Below are positions 33,621-41,980 of a stretch of 64,000 nt of DNA, piece after piece (position 1 is the stretch's first letter; each line of letters opens with the position of its first letter). The stretch is taken from NCBI RefSeq assembly GCF_017571475.1, contig NZ_JAGETW010000009.1:62001-126000 (forward strand). The letters are read 5' to 3'. Source of the stretch: Thiomicrorhabdus sp. 6S3-12. Its GTDB lineage: Bacteria > Pseudomonadota > Gammaproteobacteria > Thiomicrospirales > Thiomicrospiraceae. Below the pieces are notes generated by a model, which was not told where the DNA came from, searched no databases, and worked only from the letters and a program-made list of their open reading frames with translations. The position numbers and the translations under genes are program-made.

Positions 33621-35645
33621 ATGAAAAGAAGAGAATTTATGACGCTGGCCGGCCGTTTGGCGGCCGCAACATCGCTACCGGTTTCACTCGTCGGCTGCGG
33701 TGGCGGATCGGACAGCACTGCGGTCAATCTCAGCAGCATCGACGCCAGAGTTGCAACCACAAACGATCAGCTGACGGATGTATCAGCGGTCAATAATGAT
33801 CTTCAGGTTGAAAACAGTCAAATTATCGCAAGCTCTTCCCCCGCATCAGCAGCAACTGCACGCAGCACGACGGTCTCCAGCAGTATTGCCGATTTTTTCC
33901 ATTCCCGTTCGCCGAATGACTTCCTGCCTTATAACCATTATCTATCAGATCCGGATTCGGATAATATTTGGCAAGATCTGATTCACTCCCAGCAACAGGC
34001 GTATGATGATTTTGAACATCAATTAGCCAAGTTGATGGCGACTTTCCGTCTATATGATTATAAAAATCCCTACGCCAGTACCGATGCGGTTTCCCCGATA
34101 GGAATCACTCAGGCACAAGCAAGAGGTGCGGCGCAATCCGAATTGACTGACGAAGAGCAGGAATTATTTTCGGCGGTTGATCGTATTCTGGATAATATTC
34201 AAGACTACATCGCATCTTATGGCCTCAAGTGGGTAGTCGATTTCATTACACCGGTTTTAAAAGCGTTGTACGAAATAATTGTCAGCGCGGATGTGCTTAA
34301 ACAGCTGGTTATCCAGTTTCTTGCGCAGCTGTTTTTGGAACGCTTTCTTGAGGCGGTGACGGAAAATGCTTTACAGGATTTGAATTTCGATTCGAAAGGT
34401 CAAACCATGTTGAGCTTTGCAAAAATGTCGGTTGCGGCCATCTCGGTTCTTGCTCTTGATCGCATTGACTACTTGTCGGCGGATAATTCGCAGGAAGCGG
34501 TCAATTACATGACGACCTATCTGACTGCAGGCAATCTGATCGCGCGTCTGTTGATAACATGGCTCGAGCTGTCACAGGCAATGGTCACGACTACGGTGAG
34601 TACAGCCACAGCGGAAATTCGCACGGCAATTGATGCGGATGAAGGAAGTCAGGTTGGTGGTAATGAGGCGTTGGGAACAGAACTCAGAACCAATGCCGCG
34701 ATTTTGGCGATTACCGGTTTTACAATCAAGCAACTGCTAAGCACTTTTATCGACATTGATAATAAACAAACGGTCAGTGCCGAATTCGCTGAGGATGGCA
34801 CTGCCTTGCCGTTCAGCTTTTTGTTTCAATCGCCGATTACTCTGGCGGATCAGGCGATAAGCCGTTTCAGTTATAACAATATTGATTTACAGACTAACCT
34901 CCAAAGTATTCTCTCGCGTTTTGTCGATCAGACTTATGCCTCTGAAAATGTTGACGAAGAGACCGATCTTCAGGCGGAAGTGGATGCCATCGCCGCACTG
35001 CACATTAATACCCGTACCAGCCTTTCCGAGCAAATCATCGCCGAGACTGCCAGTATCGAAACGGACGCCTATAATTTCGCACTGGAACTGGCACAGCTGG
35101 CATTTGAATTTACCAGCAATACGGAAGAAGATGCTTACCTTTTTGCCAGCCAGATGGCGGAATATGCCTATAACTTTACGATGGATATTGAAGAAGATGC
35201 CTATAACTTTGCTATGCAGGGGATGGAGTACGGATACCTGTTTGCTTCCCGCGGCGAAGAGGTCGGCATAATGGCTGACCGCATCCTCTGGATGGCTGTC
35301 CAGATCGGTGTTATGGCCGATCGCATCGGCGAGATGGCGGATAGAATTGTCTATACAGAGCAGTTGATTGTTTATACGGAAATGCTGATTCTGGATTTTG
35401 GCGTGCTGATCTACGGTGTTATCAAACAGATTACCAATCTGATTCTGAGCGGAATGGCGCTCATTCTGGATCGAGATTGGTATACACCGGATTCAGAAGA
35501 TTTAATTCTTAGCACGATCGACAAGAACGTAACGGCAATGTTGGAGAATATGCAGGCGTATTCGCTTGCAGTACTCGAAAATCAAAGAGCACTGCGGGAA
35601 ATTACCCAGGACGCCATTGATACCATTCCCGAACTGTCTGCTTAA
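33621..35645 (+). CDS. Predicted Tat-exported lipoprotein with tandem 11-mer and GxMADRI 7-mer repeats
   Basis: This is a 674-residue protein I cannot name. ATG 33621 follows AAGGAG at good spacing; an in-frame ATG 69 nt earlier lacks one. The N-terminus MKRREFMTLAG has a twin-arginine motif, and LVGC at residues 23-26 is a lipobox with Cys26 followed by GGG, so a Tat lipoprotein is likely. Residues 30-110 are Ser/Thr/Ala-rich and linker-like, 110-480 are helical with hydrophobic patches (IIVSADVLKQLVIQFLAQLF). Residues 482-547 hold six 11-residue repeats (DAYNFA...) and 549-604 eight 7-residue repeats (GIMADRI, GVMADRI...). The short tail to 674 is helical. It is followed 22 bp later by a LolA-like gene. 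It may be a cell-surface or outer-membrane helical lipoprotein; function unknown. Confidence 0.85.
   Translation: MKRREFMTLAGRLAAATSLPVSLVGCGGGSDSTAVNLSSIDARVATTNDQLTDVSAVNNDLQVENSQIIASSSPASAATARSTTVSSSIADFFHSRSPNDFLPYNHYLSDPDSDNIWQDLIHSQQQAYDDFEHQLAKLMATFRLYDYKNPYASTDAVSPIGITQAQARGAAQSELTDEEQELFSAVDRILDNIQDYIASYGLKWVVDFITPVLKALYEIIVSADVLKQLVIQFLAQLFLERFLEAVTENALQDLNFDSKGQTMLSFAKMSVAAISVLALDRIDYLSADNSQEAVNYMTTYLTAGNLIARLLITWLELSQAMVTTTVSTATAEIRTAIDADEGSQVGGNEALGTELRTNAAILAITGFTIKQLLSTFIDIDNKQTVSAEFAEDGTALPFSFLFQSPITLADQAISRFSYNNIDLQTNLQSILSRFVDQTYASENVDEETDLQAEVDAIAALHINTRTSLSEQIIAETASIETDAYNFALELAQLAFEFTSNTEEDAYLFASQMAEYAYNFTMDIEEDAYNFAMQGMEYGYLFASRGEEVGIMADRILWMAVQIGVMADRIGEMADRIVYTEQLIVYTEMLILDFGVLIYGVIKQITNLILSGMALILDRDWYTPDSEDLILSTIDKNVTAMLENMQAYSLAVLENQRALREITQDAIDTIPELSA
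35064..35432 (+). repeat. Coding tandem repeats: six 11-mers then eight 7-mers
   Basis: From 35064, 33-nt units encode DAYNFALELAQ, LAFEFTSNTEE, DAYLFASQMAE, YAYNFTMDIEE, DAYNFAMQGME and YGYLFASRGEE, pairing into three 66-nt (22-residue) units. After one Val, 21-nt units encode GIMADRI, LWMAVQI, GVMADRI, GEMADRI, VYTEQLI, VYTEMLI, LDFGVLI and YGVIKQI, each ending in Ile. DNA identity is modest, so the repeats are old and kept at protein level. Confidence 0.9.
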
Positions 35646-35667
35646 CTGAAAGATGTGATCGATTAAT

Positions 35668-36420
35668 ATGCGTTTTTCTGCTTTTAAATCTATCGTGCCG
35701 TTGAGTGTCTTTTGGCTGCTTGCTTCATCTACCGTCTCGGCAGGCGAGGAAAGTGCATTATACGAGGAAGCGGTGAAAATATTCGCACAGCCGAAAATAT
35801 CGCTTACCGTTGATTCTCATATTCAATTTTCCGAGGATACTTTCGAGGAGCGCAGTTTTTTTCTGGCCAAGTATGATCAGGATGCCAGGCGTTCATTGCT
35901 TATCCGTTTTCTTGAACCGGACGACATCAAGTGCACAGCGGTGTTGATCAACAGCGATGTCGGTACAACCCAGCGCTATGCCTATTTTCCCGCTCTTAAA
36001 AGGCTGCGCGTCATTCCGGATTCGGAAAAGGGTAATGAGGTTTTTGGAATCGGGATCTCCTATGAGGATCTCGGTGAGCCTCAAGGGCGGTTCGAACCTC
36101 TGGAAACGGTTGAACTGAATGGACGTTTAAGTTATCAACTTACGATGCTTGAGGGCGATCGGAAGGAAGTGTATTTTATCGACAAAAACTCGCATCAGTT
36201 TTATCAGATGCGGGTCTATAAAGGTCGTGAGTTGCAAAAAAAGGTCATTATCAATGAGATGCAACCGTTTTTCGGTGAGCCTTTAATCACTTCGTGGCAG
36301 ATTGAATATCCGTCAAGCGGTAAAAAGATATCGTACCGGGTACGAAAAAACTCGGTCAGTCAGGCGTTTAGCGGCGAAATCTTCCAAAAAAACAAATTGA
36401 AGCGCTGTAGAACGCTTTGA
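35668..36420 (+). CDS. LolA-like outer-membrane lipoprotein-sorting family protein
   Basis: This 250-residue exported protein has a signal peptide ending STVSA (about residue 25). The mature part follows the LolA-like (outer membrane lipoprotein-sorting protein) pattern of an incomplete beta-barrel: LLIRFLEPDDIKCTAVLINS, QRYAYFPALKRLRVIP and VFGIGISYEDLG are typical of the family, which is usually found beside RND/MMPL permeases. It probably binds a lipid or an acylated protein in the periplasm. It follows the repeat lipoprotein by 22 bp and converges on the permease gene with a 19-bp gap. True LolA is expected elsewhere; this is a paralog of unknown cargo. Confidence 0.85.
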   Translation: MRFSAFKSIVPLSVFWLLASSTVSAGEESALYEEAVKIFAQPKISLTVDSHIQFSEDTFEERSFFLAKYDQDARRSLLIRFLEPDDIKCTAVLINSDVGTTQRYAYFPALKRLRVIPDSEKGNEVFGIGISYEDLGEPQGRFEPLETVELNGRLSYQLTMLEGDRKEVYFIDKNSHQFYQMRVYKGRELQKKVIINEMQPFFGEPLITSWQIEYPSSGKKISYRVRKNSVSQAFSGEIFQKNKLKRCRTL

Positions 36421-36439
36421 ACGATGTTTTCGAAAGCAA

Positions 36440-38293
36440 TCATGCTGGCGAACGGGACAGATAGGTTCTAAAGAGCGTCGGCAGCAGCAGTATGCTCAGT
36501 AGAAGATGGCTGCAGAGCAAAATAGCTAATTCCATACCAAAGAAATGCAGAACGCCCTGCATAAAAAAGGCCATCAGCATCAGGCTTGCGATCATGATCA
36601 GGTTTGAAAGTACGACCGGTTTAAAGACCGTTCTGAAACAGTCTTTTTCATGGTTTTTGTAAGTAAGGGCTATATGAATCAGATTGTCGGACACGATTCC
36701 GACAAACAGTATGGCTGAAATCAGACTGATCACCGAAAGTTCAAAACCGAAAATCATATGCAAGAGCATGAATATCATCAGGCTAAGCGCAATGGGCAGA
36801 AGGGTAACCAATGCCCGCAGTCGTTTGAACAGAATGGCGAATAGAGCGCTGAGTAGCAGCAGAATGTTAAACAGGCTGTAGGCTGTTTCAAGGATAAATC
36901 GGTTTTGATAGGTTTCAGCCATCGATGTATGACCCAATAGTTTTACCGTAAATCCCGACCGCTTCAGGTCGGCATGGTCCATCGTGGTTTTTAGTTCGAC
37001 CAGGGTGGAAACCGGTTCGAGCAGACTAATTGCCCCTATAAAGAAGGTGTTTCGGCCGTCATTGCCAAACAGAAACCTGTCCAGCCCCATCATGTCGTTT
37101 GCCAGCTTGAACTGGGAAAACTTGCGAGAATCCGTTGCGGATAACGGCTCGTCACTGAATTGCCGGTAGGCAGAGCCCATATCAAACAAGGTCCGATATT
37201 TGATATCCGTCTCTTTAAACAATTGCGCGATAAAATTCTGATACTTCAAGGTGCACTCCAATTCGCGCAAAGAGCACTCATTCGAGTGAATTTGCATCAT
37301 AAACGGCTGGGCAAGAGAAACGTCTGCTTCAAACTGTAAAATTTGTTGATGTTGCGATGACAGGCTCAGCGGATTGAGTTCTACCGCAACGGGCTTAGTC
37401 TGGTAGGCAACCAGACACGTAGCACCTAGCAGTAATAGCCCCGTCCAGATAAATGACGCTTTGTAGACGATAGGTTTGAACCGGAACCAGTTAAGAGTCA
37501 GGCGAGTCTGATCAATAAATTGCAGTCGGATAGCTAGATAAAAGGCCAAGACACTGATCCAAATGGTTAATGCGTAACCGAAGTCGCTGACTAAACCGAA
37601 GTCGGACAGGTATAGGAGTATTCCACTTAACCAGGTGGTGGCGACCGATACAATGAAGCTAAGGCGAAGCGATTTTGCATCCAGCTTATTGAAATACAAT
37701 TGATTCAGCAGGGTAAAAACATAGATGTAGACAAACAGAAGAGCGAGTAAGGACGCAGGGTTCAATTCGATCGAGTAAAACTGAATTATGCCTAGTAACA
37801 AAACCGAGAAAAGGGCGATTTCCAGCAGTGCGTTCAATAAAAAGCGATACCCGGTCAGAAAAAAAATGCCCAAAATAATTACCGGTATAAACAGCCACAG
37901 ATAGTGCAAGAGTTCCTCGACAAACTCTTTCGATAAGATCGCACCGATTACCGGCGGACCCAGAATTTTATTCTCTTTAAGGAACTGTAAAATCCCAGGC
38001 TGTTTATCAATCGAATAAATTAATAGCGAGTTGTATTGCTCGTCCTGCTTGGAGGGGATGGCGATAAGCTGTTTCACCAGTCCCGATTGCTCAAGATCTG
38101 CGGCCTCTCCGGGATTGTGGCTACTGACGAAGAGGTAGCGCTGACTGAGTTTGAGCTCTTCGACAGTTGATTCTGTAATGGTCTGCGGGAAAAATTTAGT
38201 GATGTCGGTTTGCGTAAAAGTCAAATGACTGCCAAGCAGTAGACTGAAAATGATACTGATCAGGATGACGGTCAATTTAGCCAGATTAATCAA
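36440..38293 (-). CDS. Short RND/MMPL-family membrane permease
   Basis: This 617-residue inner-membrane protein has an RND-like layout of 12 predicted TM segments: one near residue 10, five between about 125 and 255, one near 275 and five in the last 150 residues. Two periplasmic domains of about 100 and 190 residues are much smaller than in typical MMPL proteins (about 770 or more). The second half has the family TM signature FVGIVSDNLIHIALTY with an Asp; the first half lacks it. No stop or frameshift was seen, so it is a natural short form. ATG overlaps the upstream barrel gene stop by 4 bp. Cargo is probably a lipid or hydrophobic molecule, inferred from the LolA-like neighbour. Confidence 0.82.
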   Translation of the reverse strand: MINLAKLTVILISIIFSLLLGSHLTFTQTDITKFFPQTITESTVEELKLSQRYLFVSSHNPGEAADLEQSGLVKQLIAIPSKQDEQYNSLLIYSIDKQPGILQFLKENKILGPPVIGAILSKEFVEELLHYLWLFIPVIILGIFFLTGYRFLLNALLEIALFSVLLLGIIQFYSIELNPASLLALLFVYIYVFTLLNQLYFNKLDAKSLRLSFIVSVATTWLSGILLYLSDFGLVSDFGYALTIWISVLAFYLAIRLQFIDQTRLTLNWFRFKPIVYKASFIWTGLLLLGATCLVAYQTKPVAVELNPLSLSSQHQQILQFEADVSLAQPFMMQIHSNECSLRELECTLKYQNFIAQLFKETDIKYRTLFDMGSAYRQFSDEPLSATDSRKFSQFKLANDMMGLDRFLFGNDGRNTFFIGAISLLEPVSTLVELKTTMDHADLKRSGFTVKLLGHTSMAETYQNRFILETAYSLFNILLLLSALFAILFKRLRALVTLLPIALSLMIFMLLHMIFGFELSVISLISAILFVGIVSDNLIHIALTYKNHEKDCFRTVFKPVVLSNLIMIASLMLMAFFMQGVLHFFGMELAILLCSHLLLSILLLPTLFRTYLSRSPA

Positions 38294-39708
38294 AACTTAA
38301 CCTTTAAACGCATTGAGAAAGAATTGGGAGCATATTCCTGTTTGTCATGCAGCAGATATTCAAAAGCGATCTGCAAATCTTTTTTGTCCAAAGCCAGCTT
38401 TACCAAATCGGCTTTAATCGAATTTTCCTTGACGCGGGCCGCCGTCAAAACATTCTGAAAGGTGAATTCCCAGCCGTCTTTATGCCATGGTTCAAGTTCA
38501 AGCAACCAGAAAGCGACACTGCTGGCCGCATCGACCTTATCGTAATACGAATACTGTAATTCCAGGCTGGTATAGAATCCGTTGCGGTAATCCGCGCCAA
38601 AACCGAGAGTCGCTTGGTTGGTTACCCGGTCAAGAAGCGGAAGCTTGTCCCGGTAACTTAATTCGCCTCTTAAGCCGAACTGGTTCCAGGAGGTTTCATA
38701 ATAAGCGGCGGCCTGATAAAAACGTTCGAATTCCATCTGCACGATGGGCGAATTATCGTCATTTTGCAGATACTGTTCGATATAGGAGGCTTTATCGGAG
38801 CTGTCAGTAGACGCCAAGTCATTTAACAACTCCGGGTTGATCTTTATCAGCGGAATTTTCGCTAAGCCGCTGAACGCAGAAAAGCCGATAATGAAATTGT
38901 CGCGGGTTATTAAATGATTGATGCCGACGGTGGAATTCTCGAACGAGTGTTCGGTATCCGGCCAGTTTTCGCTGAGGTATTTACTGACTGCCGCCTTGCC
39001 GTTGTCTTCATACACCGGCAGCAGAACTTTTTCGCCCACCAGATTCAAGTCGTCATTACCGGTGTTAACCATTAAGAACGGAATGAAGACGTTAAGGCCG
39101 TATTGATAAAAACCGCTGTTTATTGCGTATTCTTCCTTGTTCAGGGGCTTGAAGTGCAGACTGGTTGTCGCTTCATCGTTGTTATACCAATTGAATTGTG
39201 CCATCCAGGCCGGAGCAAAGCGCAGATTAATGTTGGTTTCATCGTAATAGTTTAGTTGTAACTCATTCAACGGGTTGATGTTGCCAAGGTAATCAAGCGT
39301 ACCGATTTTTGAAACAAATTTACCGATTCGATAATCAAAGTGCTCATTCAATGAGGCAAATGAGAAATGGTTTATGGAAAAGTTATCGTCAGTGCGACGG
39401 GACTCTGTTAAATCCAGTTTCAGACCGTAACTGAGTTCATAGTCGGAGCCGAAATAGGTGCCTTCATGCAGTCCTAAAAAAACATCCGCTAAAAGTTTTC
39501 CGTTGAAATAATGTTGGTGACGAATACTGTGACGGATATCCAGTCCCTTTCCGATACTGGCCAATTCCTGCAGTAGCGGCTCTCCGGATGCGACGGGAAT
39601 GTCAGAGTCTTCGATTGACATAGCCTGTACAGAAGAAATGGAAAAAAGGATAGAAAATGCAAGTGTCTTGAAAGTGTGTCGGAGGAGAGCTTCGCGTTGA
39701 AAATGCAT
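38290..39708 (-). CDS. Predicted outer-membrane beta-barrel protein
   Basis: This 472-residue precursor has a signal peptide ending SSVQA (about residue 29). The mature chain alternates polar and aromatic residues in amphipathic strands and ends in Phe (SMRLKVKF), a barrel-insertion signal. A stretch YRIGKFVSKIGTLDYLGNINPLNELQ resembles the DUF1302/porin-like families found beside RND permeases and LolA-like proteins; the match is by eye and uncertain. An in-frame ATG 183 nt upstream lacks any signal-like sequence next to it, so 39708 is chosen. It overlaps the permease gene by 4 bp, so both are one operon. It may form the outer-membrane step of the pathway. Confidence 0.8.
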   Translation of the reverse strand: MHFQREALLRHTFKTLAFSILFSISSVQAMSIEDSDIPVASGEPLLQELASIGKGLDIRHSIRHQHYFNGKLLADVFLGLHEGTYFGSDYELSYGLKLDLTESRRTDDNFSINHFSFASLNEHFDYRIGKFVSKIGTLDYLGNINPLNELQLNYYDETNINLRFAPAWMAQFNWYNNDEATTSLHFKPLNKEEYAINSGFYQYGLNVFIPFLMVNTGNDDLNLVGEKVLLPVYEDNGKAAVSKYLSENWPDTEHSFENSTVGINHLITRDNFIIGFSAFSGLAKIPLIKINPELLNDLASTDSSDKASYIEQYLQNDDNSPIVQMEFERFYQAAAYYETSWNQFGLRGELSYRDKLPLLDRVTNQATLGFGADYRNGFYTSLELQYSYYDKVDAASSVAFWLLELEPWHKDGWEFTFQNVLTAARVKENSIKADLVKLALDKKDLQIAFEYLLHDKQEYAPNSFSMRLKVKF

Positions 39709-39782
39709 TGAATTAGTTTTATTAAGAACACTTTTTAAAACCGTATTATTAACGAAAAGGATTTGGGGAATAAGCAAGCCTT

Positions 39783-39800
39783 TTTTATACGGGTATAAAA
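39783..39800. promoter_or_regulatory. Perfect palindrome upstream of the barrel-permease operon
   Basis: TTTTATAC-GG-GTATAAAA is a perfect 8-bp inverted repeat with a 2-bp spacer, 75 bp upstream of the barrel gene start. Either half can also read as a TATA-like -10 element. A regulator site is inferred. Confidence 0.45.
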
Positions 39801-39864
39801 TCTGGAAGGATGACTGAAGGGCGCACGAACGGCTGGAGAGGGCTGGATAAGATTTAAGTGCGAA

Positions 39865-39886
39865 GAGGCGGAGTAAGTTCCGCCTC
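39865..39886 (-). terminator. Hairpin after the DUF481 gene
   Basis: GAGGCGGA-gtaagt-TCCGCCTC is a perfect 8-bp GC-rich stem with a 6-nt loop, 14 bp beyond the DUF481 stop. The downstream U-tract is poor, but position supports termination. Confidence 0.55.
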
Positions 39887-39899
39887 GACATAAATAAGT

Positions 39900-40646
39900 T
39901 TAGAAGTCGTATACCAGTGTAATGAGTGTCTGGGTATCCAGTTTCAGTGCGCCGTCGGCCGGATCGGAGTTGTGACGGTATTTATAACCGACACTCAGAC
40001 GCAGTTTTTCTGCCATTTTGACTTTGACTGCGGTGTTGGCTTCGGTTTTTGTGTTCGCTTCACCAAAGGTCGCGGTTACATCCTGTGAGAAGTCCGCGTA
40101 TTGAGTTAATTTGTGGTTGACTTCGGCTTTAAAGCGTCCGATTACCTGGTCTTCAGAGCCGTTACCGAACTCGTCCGAGTAATCGATGGTCTGATAACCC
40201 ACACCCAGTTCGACAAGGAATTGCGTGCTTGGTGTTTTGTACAGCTCTTTACCCAGACCCAACGTATAGGTCGCGTCCAGATCAACGCCTTCAAATTTAC
40301 TCTTTTCAAAACGCGCGCCAACGAAGCTGTAGTAATTGTGCGCTTCGTTGTAGAAGCGATTCATCTGTGCATCCAGAAGATAACGTTCTTGCGTCTGGAT
40401 ATCGTTTTCAGATTTATAGTTGGCTTCGATCAGTGTTTTGATTTCGTACACCGGCTGGGTGTATTTGGCTTTTAATGACCCGTATAGCGAGGTACTGACG
40501 GTATTTCCGTCGGAATCGCTGTAACCGAGTTCACCGGAGCCACTAAGACCGTCAGCCATGACCGGAGTCGCCAGTACAGCCGTCAGTAAGGTGGATAGAG
40601 CGATGCTGGATTGTTTGGGTGTAGAGTTGTGACGATTTAAGTGCAT
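39900..40646 (-). CDS. DUF481 (YdiY-like) outer-membrane protein
   Basis: This 248-residue precursor has a signal peptide ending TPVMA (about residue 31). The mature chain fits DUF481, a small outer-membrane barrel family of unknown function: GSGELGYSDSDGNTVSTSLYGSLKA at the start, YSFVGARFEKSKFEGVDLDATYTLGLG in the middle and a C-terminal Phe (TLVYDF). Some members were named salt-induced proteins. It runs on the minus strand, separated from the barrel-permease operon by a hairpin, so membership in that system is doubtful. It diverges from accA over 298 bp. Confidence 0.88.
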   Translation of the reverse strand: MHLNRHNSTPKQSSIALSTLLTAVLATPVMADGLSGSGELGYSDSDGNTVSTSLYGSLKAKYTQPVYEIKTLIEANYKSENDIQTQERYLLDAQMNRFYNEAHNYYSFVGARFEKSKFEGVDLDATYTLGLGKELYKTPSTQFLVELGVGYQTIDYSDEFGNGSEDQVIGRFKAEVNHKLTQYADFSQDVTATFGEANTKTEANTAVKVKMAEKLRLSVGYKYRHNSDPADGALKLDTQTLITLVYDF

Positions 40647-40944
40647 ATTAAATTCCTTGGTTTGTTAACCGTAACCGTCGAAAACGGATATTAACGGTCG
40701 TCGAAAAATTCGGTTCGCTATTATTCAGGAAATAATAATAAACTGAAAGTTTGAAAGGTCAATTTTCGCCCCGGATGGCATTTTGTGGGCATTATTGTTT
40801 GCAAATACAAGCGGTTACGCGCTTTGAGCAGTGGAAGTGATGACAAAAAGCCTTTAAAGGCAGCAAGTTTTGTTAAAATGCGCGAATAATTTGCATTGTT
40901 ATAAATTGCACCGTGTCAAACTGTCTGAAGATGGATAAAGAATT

Positions 40945-41898
40945 ATGAAGTTAGATTTTTTGGATTTTGAACAGCCTATCGCTGAACTGGAAGCAAAGAT
41001 CGAAGAATTGCGTCACTTGGAAAGCGACGATATGGATCTGGTGCATGAGATTTCGGCGTTGGAAGAGAAAAGCACAAAATTGACGCAATCTATTTTCAGC
41101 AAACTCAGTGATGTTCAGATCTCGAAGCTCTGCAGACATCCGCAGCGTCCTTATGCGCTGGATTATATTCCGCGTATCTTTACTGAATTCAAAGAACTGC
41201 ACGGTGACCGAGCTTTTGCCGATGATGAAGCGATTGTCGGTGGTCTGGCAAGAATCGACGGCCAGTCGGTAATGGTGATTGCGCAGGAGAAAGGACGTGA
41301 TACCAAAGAGAAGATTCGCCGCAATTTTGGTATGCCGCGTCCAGAAGGTTACCGCAAAGCGCTTCGTCTGATGAAAATGGCGGAACGTTTCAATCTGCCG
41401 ATCCTGACCTTCATTGACACTCCGGGCGCTTATCCGGGTATCAATGCCGAAGAACGCGGTCAAAGTGAAGCCATTGCCCGTAATCTGATCGAAATGGCGG
41501 AACTTAAAGTTCCGGTTATCTGTACGGTGATCGGTGAAGGTGGTTCCGGTGGTGCTTTGGCAATCGGTGTCGGCGACGTCACCATGATGATGCAGTATAC
41601 GACTTACTCGGTCATTTCACCGGAGGGTTGTGCGTCGATTCTATGGAAGAATGCCGCCAACGCTGCCGACGCAGCGGAAGCGCTTGGTATTACCGCCACG
41701 CGTCTCAAGGAACTTGGGCTGGTCGATGAGATTATCGAAGAGCCTCTTGGCGGGGCGCATCGTAATTATGATAAAGCGGCGGAAAGCTTAAAGTCTGCAA
41801 TTCTGTCTCAGCTGGCCGCTCTGAAAACGCGTTCGATTGACGATCTTCTCGGCAGTCGCTATGAGCGTTACATGAACTATGGAAACTTTGAAGGTTAA
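40945..41898 (+). CDS. accA: Acetyl-CoA carboxylase carboxyltransferase subunit alpha
   Basis: AccA with AccD transfers the carboxyl group from biotin to acetyl-CoA, the first step of fatty-acid synthesis. The 317-residue protein has the N-terminal helices ([18 protein letters not shown]), the crotonase-fold core with [30 protein letters not shown]-type sequence (here [13 protein letters not shown]) and [15 protein letters not shown]. The family's oxyanion residues are in place. A 298-bp gap with no clear promoter separates it from the DUF481 gene. tilS follows by 82 bp, as in E. coli, where the two lie close. Confidence 0.97.
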   Translation: MKLDFLDFEQPIAELEAKIEELRHLESDDMDLVHEISALEEKSTKLTQSIFSKLSDVQISKLCRHPQRPYALDYIPRIFTEFKELHGDRAFADDEAIVGGLARIDGQSVMVIAQEKGRDTKEKIRRNFGMPRPEGYRKALRLMKMAERFNLPILTFIDTPGAYPGINAEERGQSEAIARNLIEMAELKVPVICTVIGEGGSGGALAIGVGDVTMMMQYTTYSVISPEGCASILWKNAANAADAAEALGITATRLKELGLVDEIIEEPLGGAHRNYDKAAESLKSAILSQLAALKTRSIDDLLGSRYERYMNYGNFEG

Positions 41899-41980
41899 AT
41901 TGTTTATGAAACTGCATTCCTGTCGCAAGGGTGCAGTTTGCTTGCTACCTTCGGTTTCAGTTTTTCTTTTCGTTTGATCT

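Noticed and set aside
36440-38293. The permease as a truncated or broken gene
   Set aside because: The frame is uninterrupted, 12 TM segments are present, and the C-terminal RND signature is intact.
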